From contig SKQW01000204.1 of assembly GCA_007118805.1 (NCBI GenBank), forward strand, positions 1-33,822: DNA of 33,822 nt, read 5' to 3'. Each line of letters opens with the position of its first letter. Within the stretch, counting starts at the first letter, position 1. The DNA is from Rhodobiaceae bacterium. Lineage in GTDB: Bacteria > Pseudomonadota > Alphaproteobacteria > Rhizobiales > Tepidamorphaceae. The notes beneath the pieces were generated by a model, which did not search any database, was not told where the DNA came from, and saw nothing but the letters and a program-made list of their open reading frames with translations. This document shows positions 1-8,114 of the stretch, in pieces. Both the position numbers and the translations under genes were made by a program.

Positions 1-747
1 GACGGGCCGGGCGGATACCTGCTCACCGCGCGCGCCGAGGAGATGCGCCCGTTACTGCGGAACACGCTGGCAGGGGTCGGCGAACTGCTCGACGGCAGGG
101 CCTTCGATCCGATGCAGGCGGCCGGGACCGTGCGCCTCTTGATGGTGGATCTTGAGGCAGCAACTCTCGCCCCGCGCTTGATCGCCAGCCTCGCGGAACA
201 GGCGCCGGCGGTCGATCTTGAGGTCGTGCCCCCTGGGCCGCGGCCCGTGGCGGCCCTCGAAGCCGACGCCGTGGATGCCCTCGTCGGCGTTGTCGAGGAC
301 GCCCCTGCCGGAATCCGCAAACGCAGGCTCTACGAGGATGACTTCGTAACCCTGATGCGTGCCGAGCATCCCGCCGCGGGCCGGACGCTTTGTTTGGAAC
401 GTTACCTCGAACTGGATCATCTCGTGGTCAGCATAACCGGCGCCGGGCTGGCATGGGTTGATGCGGCCCTCGCCCGCTTGGGGAGGCAACGCCGGGTGAA
501 GGTGCGGGTCCCCAGCTTCTTCGCGGCCGTCGAAATCGCCGCGCGGTCCGATCTCGTCATGACGCTGCCGTCCAGCCTTGCTCGAACCGCCGCCAACATG
601 CGGCGCTTCGTGATGGCGCCGCCGCCGCTCGACCTCGGCAACGTGGCCATGAGCCTAGCCTGGCATGCGCGCCATCAGGACGCCCCACGGCATGTCTGGC
701 TGCGCAGGACCATCGTCGCGGCGATTGCCGATCTCGGGCTGTCGTGA
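1..747 (+). CDS. LysR-family transcriptional regulator, 3' part (N-terminus outside window)
   Basis: The reading frame is open from base 1 (DGPGGYLLTARAEEM...), so the ATG at 43 is internal and the gene starts upstream of the window. The first residues match the linker after a LysR winged helix, where 'G-Y-x-L-T' usually leads into the long dimerisation helix. The rest (LLMVDLEAATLAPRLIASL, then DALVGVVEDAPAGIRKRRLYEDDFVTLMR) has the two-lobed substrate-binding fold of LysR effector domains, closest in style to the NahR/LinR type. The DNA-binding half is not visible, so neither target nor ligand can be named. It would normally regulate a nearby or divergent gene, probably to the left. A strong hairpin follows the stop codon. 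Family assignment is fairly secure; function is unknown. Confidence 0.85.
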   Translation, partial: DGPGGYLLTARAEEMRPLLRNTLAGVGELLDGRAFDPMQAAGTVRLLMVDLEAATLAPRLIASLAEQAPAVDLEVVPPGPRPVAALEADAVDALVGVVEDAPAGIRKRRLYEDDFVTLMRAEHPAAGRTLCLERYLELDHLVVSITGAGLAWVDAALARLGRQRRVKVRVPSFFAAVEIAARSDLVMTLPSSLARTAANMRRFVMAPPPLDLGNVAMSLAWHARHQDAPRHVWLRRTIVAAIADLGLS

Positions 748-774
748 TCGCGAATGACGCAGCCATAACGAAGC

Positions 775-809
775 AGGCCCGGAGCACGTCACCGTGCCTC
801 CGGGCCTTT
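775..809 (+). terminator. Rho-independent terminator after the LysR gene
   Basis: AGGCCCGGAGCACG, loop TCAC, then CGTGCCTCCGGGCCT form a 14-bp stem with a single bulged C, followed by TTTCT. It begins 27 bases after the LysR stop codon. The rest of the gap up to the convergent transglycosylase gene (about 810-1016) shows nothing I can support. Confidence 0.75.
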
Positions 810-1016
810 CTCGCGAGCCCCCGAGCAGCGTGCCCCCCGCGAGCTTTCCAGTTTAAACATTAGCAGCTTGCCGGCCGCCGGGCTGTGACAGGAGCGCAAC
901 AGATCCGGCGAAACACGACGCGGGGGGCGGGCTTGCCCGAAAGGCCGGCGGCGTTCCCTTGAAAGCCCGTGCAGCCGCTGGCCGCAGAGCGCTGCGAACA
1001 GCACCCCGCTGGCGTC

Positions 1017-1910
1017 TCAATTGCGCATGACCATGCAGGCGCCGCCGGCGGCGCGCAGGTCGGCACAAACCGACTCCGCCTCCTGCCTCGTCTGCGTGCC
1101 GATGCGCACGGCAAAGAGCGGCCGATTGCCGCGCGCCGGCGCCCGGTGGCGCACCATGCTCGGCTCGCGGTCGCCAAGGACAGAAGGATACTCGCGTTGC
1201 AAGCGCCGATAGGTTGCTTGCGCCACGTCGCGCGAGAAATGCGCCGCAACCTGCACTCCCCACGGCAACACCGGTGCCGTCTCGAAGGGTGGCACCGCTG
1301 GGCTGGCCAGCAGGCCGGCCTGCACCAAACCGATACATGCCTCGGAAAAGGGCTTGTCGTCGTCGAGCGCCAGATCCGGCGGCTCGATTTCATTATCTCG
1401 CCAATCCTCCGCGCTCAGCCCGGTTATCACCCGCACGAAGTGCCGCGTCTCAAGCGGCAGCCCGGACTGTTGGGCAAGCCAGCGCCGCACACGGGCGGGG
1501 CCGGCATTGTAGCCGGCTGCGGCCAGCCCGATATTGCCGAAGGTCGCCGCCAGCTCCTCCAGATAGGCGGCGGATTCGGCAAGGGCGGTGGGGATGTCGA
1601 AAGGATCCTCCAGGGCACGTTCGCGCGCCGTGGCGGGCATGAACTGGGCGATACCCTGGGCTCCCTTCGGGCTGACGGCGTATTGGTTGAACCGGCTTTC
1701 CTGCCAGATCAGGCGCGCCAGAAACGCCGGCGGCAGGCCGCGGTCCTCGGCATTCGTTTCGATGAGGTCGCAGACGTCCGAAGCACCAAATTCATCCGCC
1801 TCCTCCGACTCCGCCGCGATCGTCTCCGGCCCCGAGATCGCCACGAACAGGCCAAGGGCCAAGACCAATAACGTCCAACGTACCTCCCACCGCGTCGGTC
1901 GTCGGGCCAT
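1017..1910 (-). CDS. Secreted lytic transglycosylase (SLT domain) with C-terminal SPOR domain
   Basis: This enzyme should cleave the MurNAc-GlcNAc bond of peptidoglycan in the periplasm. After an N-terminal hydrophobic signal/anchor (about residues 11-33) comes a family-1 SLT domain. It shows the catalytic glutamate in IWQESRFN (Glu71), then SPKGAQGIAQFMP and AAAGYNAGPARVRRWL. The last ~80 residues, from WGVQVAAHFSRDVAQATYRRL to LRAAGGACMVMRN, read as a full SPOR repeat pair. SPOR domains bind denuded glycan strands at division sites, so the fusion suggests a septal or glycan-targeted hydrolase. The ATG is preceded by AGGGG seven bases upstream. The gene is convergent with the LysR gene and monocistronic. 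The SLT call is firm; the SPOR call rests on pattern reading. Confidence 0.88.
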   Translation of the reverse strand: MARRPTRWEVRWTLLVLALGLFVAISGPETIAAESEEADEFGASDVCDLIETNAEDRGLPPAFLARLIWQESRFNQYAVSPKGAQGIAQFMPATARERALEDPFDIPTALAESAAYLEELAATFGNIGLAAAGYNAGPARVRRWLAQQSGLPLETRHFVRVITGLSAEDWRDNEIEPPDLALDDDKPFSEACIGLVQAGLLASPAVPPFETAPVLPWGVQVAAHFSRDVAQATYRRLQREYPSVLGDREPSMVRHRAPARGNRPLFAVRIGTQTRQEAESVCADLRAAGGACMVMRN

Positions 1911-2123
1911 GGCGACACCCCTATCACGCGAGTTCGACTGAACCCCAGCCTGCCCTGCACGGTTCCACTAGTCGGCCCGTCAAGCGCTAAGCTTCATCAT
2001 TCTATCATGCTCATCGGTACGCAACTGAGTCGCTTGACGCCGACGCTTCCGCCATTGACGCTGCAAGCACGGTTTGGCGGGAATGCGACTCGGCGCGTCC
2101 CGGCAGCTATGTCAGGAGTCGAG

Positions 2124-3224
2124 ATGGCAAGTTGGGGCCGGCCGCCGGCAAGTGTCGTCCTGTTCATCGCTATCGTGGCCGGGGTTGCTGCATGGATCGG
2201 CAGCGGCATGCTGCAGCGCGATCCGCCGACTGCCCCTACAGCCGAAGAACGGCCGCCCGTCACGGTTGCGGCGCGATGGAGCGAGGCTGAACCGATCGAG
2301 CGACGCCTGACGCTCTATGGAGATATCGTCCCGAACCAGATCGTCCTGGTGCGCGCCGAGGTCGCAGGCAGAGTGGCGGAGATGGCCACCGCAAGAGGTG
2401 AGTTAGTCGAACCGAACGAGGCGTTGGCCAGGCTGGCCCCAGGCGACCGCCCGGCGCGCCTGCGTCGCGCCCAGGCTCAGCTCTCCCAGGCCAGGCGCGA
2501 GTACCAGACGGCAACGCAGCTTGTCGAACGCGACGCGGCCCCGGCGATTCGGCTGGATACTGCGGAGGCCGAACTGGAGGCAGCCGAGGCCGAGGTTGAG
2601 GCAATCGAGGTCGAGGTCGAGAACCTCACCTTACGCGCCCCGATCGCGGGCGTGGTCAACCGGCTCATTGCCGAAGTGGGAGATTTCGTGCCGGTGGGCG
2701 GCGAAGCTGTAGAGATCGTCGACAATGATCCGCTCATCGCCGTCGTCCAGGTCCCGCAGCATTCGGTGGCCCGGGTGCGCGCGGGCGGGGAGGCGAACAT
2801 TACTATTACCGGTCGGGGCACAGTCGCGGGAGATGTGCGGTCCGTGGCGCCGCTTGCCGATGCCGAAACCCGCACCTTCCGCGTCGAGATCGAGATCCCC
2901 AATGCCGACCGACAACTACCCTCAGGCGTCAGCGCAGAGGTCATCATCCCGACGGAGACGGTGCTCGCCCATAGCATTTCCCCGGCTATCGTCTCCTTGA
3001 ATGATCGGGGCGAGACCGGTGTCTTTGCGGTCGACGACGCCAATACCGTGGTCTTCCACCCAATCCAACTGGTGCGGGCCGAGGAAAACGGCATCTGGAT
3101 TACCGGCCCGCCGGATCGCGCCCGACTGATCACTGCCCGCCCCGGCTTCGTCACCGAGGGACAGCAGGTGAACGCGCGCGACCCCGATGAGGTCGCCGAC
3201 GGGTTGACCGCTCCAGGCAGCTGA
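2124..3224 (+). CDS. RND efflux periplasmic adaptor (HlyD/AcrA-type membrane fusion protein)
   Basis: The adaptor links the inner-membrane RND pump to an outer-membrane channel. I chose ATG 2124, five bases after a clear AGGAG; the ORF track start at 2007 adds 39 residues lacking a signal. From there the 366-residue protein has an N-terminal membrane anchor (VVLFIAIVAGVAAWIGSGM). It then has a lipoyl/barrel half (RVAEMATARGELV), an alpha-hairpin coiled coil rich in Ala/Glu/Arg (about residues 110-165), and the second lipoyl half (APIAGVVNRLIAEVGDFVPVG). Beta-barrel strands follow. The pump gene starts two bases after the stop, so the two are co-translated. No outer-membrane channel gene is adjacent. 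Substrate cannot be read from the sequence. Confidence 0.93.
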   Translation: MASWGRPPASVVLFIAIVAGVAAWIGSGMLQRDPPTAPTAEERPPVTVAARWSEAEPIERRLTLYGDIVPNQIVLVRAEVAGRVAEMATARGELVEPNEALARLAPGDRPARLRRAQAQLSQARREYQTATQLVERDAAPAIRLDTAEAELEAAEAEVEAIEVEVENLTLRAPIAGVVNRLIAEVGDFVPVGGEAVEIVDNDPLIAVVQVPQHSVARVRAGGEANITITGRGTVAGDVRSVAPLADAETRTFRVEIEIPNADRQLPSGVSAEVIIPTETVLAHSISPAIVSLNDRGETGVFAVDDANTVVFHPIQLVRAEENGIWITGPPDRARLITARPGFVTEGQQVNARDPDEVADGLTAPGS

Positions 3225-3226
3225 AG

Positions 3227-6200
3227 ATGCACACGCTCATCGCCGGCGCGTTCTCTCGCCCAACCGCCACAGTCATGGTGCTGCTCCTGCTCCTGCTCGG
3301 CGGCGCCTACTCCTATGTCACGATACCGAAGGAAGCGGCCCCGGACATCGAGATCCCGATGTTCACGGTAAACGTCACCTATTCGGGCATTTCGGCCGAA
3401 GACAGCGCCCGGCTCCTCGTCCGGCCGATCGAGCGTCAGCTGCAGGGACTGCAAGGTCTGCGGCGCATAACCGCGCGTGCCGGCGAGGGCTTTGCCGATA
3501 TTCGGGTGGAATTCGACCCGGGAGGCAACCAGCAGCAGGCCCTTATGGACGTCCGCGACGCCGTCGAGATCGCGGAAGCCGACCTTCCCCCAGGCGCCGA
3601 CGAGCCGCGCGTTGCCGAGATCGACCTGTCGCTCTTTCCGGTGATTACCGCCACGCTGTCCGGCGCGGTCTCCGAACGCGCGCTGCTGACGATCGCGCGC
3701 AATCTCCGCGACCGCATTGAATCCCTACCCGGCGTTCTGGAGGTCGCGATCGCCGGCGATCGCGACGATCTGATGGAAATCCTGGTTGATCCGCTCGCCG
3801 TGGAATCCTATCGGATCTCCTATGGCGACGTCGTCCAGGCGGTTGAGCGCAACAACCAGCTCATCGCCGCGGGCGCGCTGGCCACCGGCGCGGGCCGCAT
3901 TCCTATCACCGTGCCGGGCGTAATCGAGGACATGGGCGATGTCCTCAACACCGCAGTTCTGGTGCGAAACGGAACCGTCGTGCGACTGAGCGACGTCGCG
4001 ACGGTTCGGCAGACCTACCGGGATCCGACGAGTTTTGCCAGGCTCAACGGCGAACCGACCATCGCACTGGAGATCCGCAAGTCTGCCGGGGCCAATATCA
4101 TCGAGACGGTCAACGCAGCCCGACGCGTCATCGCCGAGGATCAGCAAGACTGGCCCGAGTCGATCCAGGTCAATTATTTGCAGGACCTGTCGGCCGACAT
4201 CTCGGACCTGTTGGGCGACCTTCAAAACAATGTCATTGCGGCAATTCTGTTCGTGATGCTGACAGTCGTGCTGGCGCTGGGCGTCAGAGCCTCGATTCTG
4301 GTTGCGGTCGCCATTCCCGGTGCTTTCCTATCGGGAATCCTTGCTGTCCATGCCCTCGGCTTCACCCTCAACATTGTCGTCTTGTTTGCGCTGATCCTCG
4401 TCATCGGCATGCTGGTCGACGGGGCCATCGTCGTCGTCGAACTCGCCGAACGCCATCTGGCGAACGGAGCGACACGCGTCGAGGCGTTCCGGCGCGCGGC
4501 AACACGCATGGCGTGGCCGATTACCGCCGCCATCGCCACCACGCTCGCGGTATTCGTGTCGCTGCTGTTCTGGCCTGGCGTGGCCGGACAGTTCATGCGC
4601 TTTCTGCCGGCCACGGTGATCGTCACGCTCATTGCCTCACTACTGATGGCCCTTGTCTTCGTGCCTGTCGCGGGCAGCCTGATGCGGGCCCAGCGGGACG
4701 CGGAGCGCACACCTGAGCATCAGGCGCCGGGCTTTGCACCCGAAGTAGAACGTCCAACGAACTGGGTTTACGAACGAAGCCTCCGGTTTCTCGTCCGGCG
4801 GCCGGGCTTAGCGTTCGTCGGAACACTGGGGGCGCTGGTCGTGATGTATCTCGCCTATGCCACCTATGGTCGGGGCGTCGACTTCTTCCCTCAGGTCGAA
4901 CCGCAATTCGCCCAGGTCCAGATTCAAAGCCAGGGCAATTTGTCGATCTGGGAGGCCGATGCGCTGGTGCGCCGCGTTGAGCGCGAACTGGTTGACCTGC
5001 CTGAAGTGAATGTCCTCTATACGCGCACGATTGGCACAGTCCAGGCGCGCCTGGGCGCGAATGTCTCCGAGGATGTCATCGGGATAATCCAGCTCGATCT
5101 GATCGACTGGCGATTGCGGCGGCCGGCCACAGCATTGACCGAGGAACTCAGGGAGCTCCTGGGCAACGTGCCGGGGCTGGCAGTGTCGATCCGAGAGCAG
5201 GAGCGTGGGCCAGGTTCCGGCCTGCCCGTGGAGATACAGGTTGGCTCAAGGCAGGCGGATCTCATCCTTCCGGCCCTAGATCAGCTTCGCAACCTGATGA
5301 CCGAGATCGGGGGATTCGTCGACGTATCCGACGATCGGCCGCTTGCCGGCGTCCAGATCGATGTCAGCGTCAACCGCGAGGAAGCCGCCCGTTACGGCGC
5401 CGACGTTGCGACGCTCGGCGGAGCAATTCAACTCCTCACGCAGGGCGTTCTGCTTGGGACATATCTGCCCGAGTTCGCCGACGAAGAGGTCGAGATCCGC
5501 CTCCGTTTTCCGCCGGGTGAGCGCAATGTGGGCCAGCTTGCCAATCTGCGGGTCCTGACCGAGCGGGGCCTCGTTCCCGTCGTCAACTTCGTCACGATGG
5601 AGCCGGCGCCGCTCACCGGCCTTGTCACCCGCGTCGACGGCCAGCGCGTACACACCATCGAGGCCGACGTCGCACCGGGGCATCTGGTCACCGAACGTGT
5701 CGAGGCGCTGCAGGCAGCGATCGCGGAAGCAGACATCGATCCGCGCGTTTCGATTGCATTCCGGGGTCAGGTCGAGGATCAGGCCGAAGCCGGCAACTTC
5801 CTCGTAATCGCCTTTTTCGTCGCGCTGTCCCTGATGCTGCTCATACTCGTCGTGCAATTCAACAGCCTGTTCCAGGCATTCCTGGTTCTCAGCGCCATCA
5901 TTTTCTCCACGGCCGGCGTACTGCTTGGCCTCCTGGTGCGTCAGGAGCCCTTCAGCATCGTCATGAGCGGAATGGGCGTGATCGCGCTGGCCGGGATCGT
6001 GGTGAACAACAACATCGTGCTTATCGACGCCTATAACGAGCACAGGGAGAAGGGACTGGCCTCGGTTGACGCGGCAATGCGCGCCGGTGCTGAACGTTTT
6101 CGCCCGGTTGTTCTCACGGCGATCACCACGATCGTCGGACTGATGCCGATGGCGCTGGCCCTGACTATCGACTTTGCTGGGCGAGACGCCTATTTCGGGG

Positions 6201-6352
6201 CGCCGTCGACTCAATACTGGGTCCAGCTTGCGACCGCCATCATCGGCGGACTGTCCGTTGCCACGCTGGTTACTGTCTTCTTGACGCCGAGCATGCTGGC
6301 CTGGTGGGACCGCGAGCACGAGCCGGCCGTCGGCGCAAAAGGCCTCCATTGA
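3227..6352 (+). CDS. RND-family efflux pump permease
   Basis: A 1041-residue inner-membrane antiporter of the AcrB/MexF superfamily, of usual length for the family. TM1 lies at the N-terminus (ATVMVLLLLLLGGAYSYVTI). Two large periplasmic loops follow, each preceding a bundle of membrane helices (about 335-490 and 865-1030). TM4 reads IGMLVDGAIVVVE, with one aspartate (Asp398) followed by glycine where AcrB has Asp407-Asp408. TM10 reads VVNNNIVLID, where AcrB has the relay lysine. These are likely subfamily traits rather than damage, since the ORF is intact. The gene sits two bases behind the adaptor gene. Substrate is unknown; with no metal-binding motifs visible I would expect an organic or amphiphilic substrate, but that is inference. 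Confidence 0.93.
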   Translation: MHTLIAGAFSRPTATVMVLLLLLLGGAYSYVTIPKEAAPDIEIPMFTVNVTYSGISAEDSARLLVRPIERQLQGLQGLRRITARAGEGFADIRVEFDPGGNQQQALMDVRDAVEIAEADLPPGADEPRVAEIDLSLFPVITATLSGAVSERALLTIARNLRDRIESLPGVLEVAIAGDRDDLMEILVDPLAVESYRISYGDVVQAVERNNQLIAAGALATGAGRIPITVPGVIEDMGDVLNTAVLVRNGTVVRLSDVATVRQTYRDPTSFARLNGEPTIALEIRKSAGANIIETVNAARRVIAEDQQDWPESIQVNYLQDLSADISDLLGDLQNNVIAAILFVMLTVVLALGVRASILVAVAIPGAFLSGILAVHALGFTLNIVVLFALILVIGMLVDGAIVVVELAERHLANGATRVEAFRRAATRMAWPITAAIATTLAVFVSLLFWPGVAGQFMRFLPATVIVTLIASLLMALVFVPVAGSLMRAQRDAERTPEHQAPGFAPEVERPTNWVYERSLRFLVRRPGLAFVGTLGALVVMYLAYATYGRGVDFFPQVEPQFAQVQIQSQGNLSIWEADALVRRVERELVDLPEVNVLYTRTIGTVQARLGANVSEDVIGIIQLDLIDWRLRRPATALTEELRELLGNVPGLAVSIREQERGPGSGLPVEIQVGSRQADLILPALDQLRNLMTEIGGFVDVSDDRPLAGVQIDVSVNREEAARYGADVATLGGAIQLLTQGVLLGTYLPEFADEEVEIRLRFPPGERNVGQLANLRVLTERGLVPVVNFVTMEPAPLTGLVTRVDGQRVHTIEADVAPGHLVTERVEALQAAIAEADIDPRVSIAFRGQVEDQAEAGNFLVIAFFVALSLMLLILVVQFNSLFQAFLVLSAIIFSTAGVLLGLLVRQEPFSIVMSGMGVIALAGIVVNNNIVLIDAYNEHREKGLASVDAAMRAGAERFRPVVLTAITTIVGLMPMALALTIDFAGRDAYFGAPSTQYWVQLATAIIGGLSVATLVTVFLTPSMLAWWDREHEPAVGAKGLH

Positions 6353-6422
6353 GCGGTCGCACGAAACAATTCCACCTTTCGCGAATTGTTGTGACAAGCA
6401 TCAATCCGCAGAGGCCCCACTC

Positions 6423-6497
6423 ATGCACAATATTTTCTACATCATCGGTGTGATCGTTGTGATCCTCTTGATTCTGTCCTTTCTGGGTTTGCGCTAG
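6423..6497 (+). CDS. 24-residue single-helix membrane peptide
   Basis: This gene is too short for the ORF track. The ATG at 6423 follows AGAGG by eight bases and encodes MHNIFYIIGVIVVILLILSF followed by LGLR and a TAG stop. Nearly the whole peptide is one hydrophobic helix, with a short N-terminus and a C-terminal arginine, so it should span or sit in the inner membrane. It lies 70 bases after the RND pump gene on the same strand. Short single-helix peptides near transporters sometimes modulate them (AcrZ with AcrB is the known example), but no homology to AcrZ is claimed. The good ribosome site and membrane character support it as a real gene. Confidence 0.6.
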   Translation: MHNIFYIIGVIVVILLILSFLGLR

Positions 6498-6597
6498 GAG
6501 CCGGTTTGACGATCGGGTGGGCTGCATCGCCACCCCTAGTGACACGCAGAATGGTCATTTCCGTTATCGCCGTGGAGGTCGCCAGCGGCATCGCCGA

Positions 6598-6625
6598 TTG
6601 ACGCGTCCTTCCCGGTGCCTATGCT
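6598..6625 (+). promoter_or_regulatory. Possible sigma70-type promoter for the GST-like gene
   Basis: TTGACG, a 16-base spacer and TATGCT lie about 37 bases before the GST start codon. The -35 box matches five of six consensus positions and the -10 box four of six. Confidence 0.35.
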
Positions 6626-6661
6626 TTCCGGCGCCGCGCCCACTGGGAGGATCACTGAGCC

Positions 6662-7258
6662 ATGCGTCTGCGCCACAACACCACCTCGCCCTTCGTCCGC
6701 AAGGTCATGGTCGTCGCCAAGGAACTCGGGGCCGATGGCGAGATGGACCTCGTGCCGACCGATGTCTGGGCGCCTGATAGCGACATTTCGAACGACAATC
6801 CGCTCAAGAAGGTTCCCGCATTGATGACCGACGAAGGCACCTTCGTCGACTCCTCGCTCATCTGCCGCTATTTGAACGCGCGGGCGGGCGGCGCCCTGGT
6901 GCCCCATGACGGCCAGGGCTGGCGCACGCTTCAGCTCTATGAACTCGCCGACGGCATCATGGAGGCAACCGTCGCCTGCGTCGTCGAGACGCTCCGGCGC
7001 GAGAAGGAGCAGATCTCCGCCCCGCTCCTCAAGCGGCACAAGGCGCGCATTCGCGACACCCTCGAGGCGATCGAAAGCGATTACGCCTTGGACCCCGAAA
7101 CGGTCGACATCGCCACGATTACCCTGGGGGTCGCCCTCGGCTATCTCGACTTCCGCCTGCCCGATTTCGACTGGCGCACCGGCCATCCTCGGCTGACCGC
7201 CTTCTATGAGGGCTTTTCGGCCCGGCCCTCCATGCAGGCCACGATTCCCCACGGCTGA
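6662..7258 (+). CDS. Glutathione S-transferase family protein
   Basis: The 198-residue protein has a thioredoxin-like N-terminal domain (MRLRHNTTSPFVRKVMVVAKELG, then NPLKKVPALMTDEGTFVDSS). The 'VPALxxxxG..xxDSxLIxxYL' stretch is the glutathione gamma-glutamyl binding segment (cis-Pro and Asp-Ser) typical of GSTs. An all-helical C-terminal domain follows (about residues 85-198). 'TTSPF.RKV' is the usual position of the catalytic Ser/Thr/Cys, here Ser9 or a neighbouring Thr. A GGGAGG lies 11 bases before the ATG. Its 3' end is seven bases from that of the convergent znuB. Its substrate is unknown; detoxification or stress roles are only family-level expectations. Confidence 0.88.
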   Translation: MRLRHNTTSPFVRKVMVVAKELGADGEMDLVPTDVWAPDSDISNDNPLKKVPALMTDEGTFVDSSLICRYLNARAGGALVPHDGQGWRTLQLYELADGIMEATVACVVETLRREKEQISAPLLKRHKARIRDTLEAIESDYALDPETVDIATITLGVALGYLDFRLPDFDWRTGHPRLTAFYEGFSARPSMQATIPHG

Positions 7259-7265
7259 CGGCCGA

Positions 7266-8090
7266 TCACGGCAGGTCTGACCTGGCGCGCTGCTGCCAGA
7301 CCTCGACGAGCCGTGACAGGATGCCCGCGGCAAGGAACAGGACGAACGCCACCACGACGATCGACGGGCCGGCCGGCGTATCCCAGGTCAGGGAGGCGTT
7401 CAGTCCGCCGATAACGGCAAGCGCCCCGAATGCCGCCGCCCAGGCGGCCATGCCCTCCGGCGTCACGGCAAAGCTGCGCGCCGCTGCGGCGGGAATGATG
7501 AGAAGGGCGGTGACCAGGAGCACCCCGACGATCTTCATGGCGATCGCCACGACGAGCGCAATCAGCAGCATGTAGACGAGTTCGACGAGTCCTGCCCTGA
7601 CGCCCTCGGCGCGGGCCAGGTCCCGGTCGACCGTCAGCGCCACCAGCGGCCGCCAGATGGCGGCGAGCAGCCCCAGCGCGACCACGCCGCCGCCCCAGAT
7701 GAAGTAGAGGTCCACGCGGCCCACCGCCAGCACGTCGCCGAACAGATATCCGATCAGGTCGATCCGCACCCATGCCATGAAGGCCAGCACGACAAGGCCG
7801 ATCGCCAAGGCGGAATGCGACAGGATCCCCAAAACGGTGTCACCGCCGATGCGGGCAAGCCGAAGCAAGCCGATGAGCAGCAGCGCAACCAAGAGCGTTA
7901 CGACGAAGACGCCCACAGTGGGGCCAATGCCGGCGAGAAAGCCGAATGCGACGCCAAGCAGGGCGGCATGCGCGGTGGTGTCGCCGAAATAGGCCATGCG
8001 GCGCCAGACGATGAAGCAGCCAAGCGGGCCGGCAACGAGGGCCACGCCAATCCCGGCGATGATCGCCCGATAGAAGAAGTCGTCAAGCAT
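7266..8090 (-). CDS. znuB: Zinc ABC transporter permease ZnuB
   Basis: A 274-residue integral membrane protein of the ABC-3 (metal-ion) permease family with about eight hydrophobic helices. It starts MLDDFFYRAIIAGIGVALVAGPLGCFIVWRRMAYFGDTTAHAALLGVAFG; 'R.MAYFGDT.AHAALLG' is characteristic of ZnuB/MntB-type permeases. The loop with 'RADL...EG' (AEGVRAGLVELVYMLLIAL) and 'GVLLVTALLIIPAAAAR' is the cytosolic coupling region that contacts the ATPase. It starts 24 bases after znuC and is almost certainly co-transcribed with it. Zinc rather than manganese specificity is inferred from the His-rich ZnuA and the Zur-like operator. No zur gene follows it; the next gene is the convergent GST. Confidence 0.93.
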   Translation of the reverse strand: MLDDFFYRAIIAGIGVALVAGPLGCFIVWRRMAYFGDTTAHAALLGVAFGFLAGIGPTVGVFVVTLLVALLLIGLLRLARIGGDTVLGILSHSALAIGLVVLAFMAWVRIDLIGYLFGDVLAVGRVDLYFIWGGGVVALGLLAAIWRPLVALTVDRDLARAEGVRAGLVELVYMLLIALVVAIAMKIVGVLLVTALLIIPAAAARSFAVTPEGMAAWAAAFGALAVIGGLNASLTWDTPAGPSIVVVAFVLFLAAGILSRLVEVWQQRARSDLP

Positions 8091-8114
8091 GATGCCCGCC
8101 GTCGCCGAGGACCG

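Noticed and set aside
5276-6397. 373-codon minus-strand ORF opposite the RND pump
   Set aside because: His/Asp/Arg-rich composition is the complement of the hydrophobic codons of the pump; no family seen.
6515-6535. Hairpin GGGTGG...CCACCC after the small membrane peptide
   Set aside because: Only six base pairs, a nine-base loop and no U tract; too weak to call a terminator.
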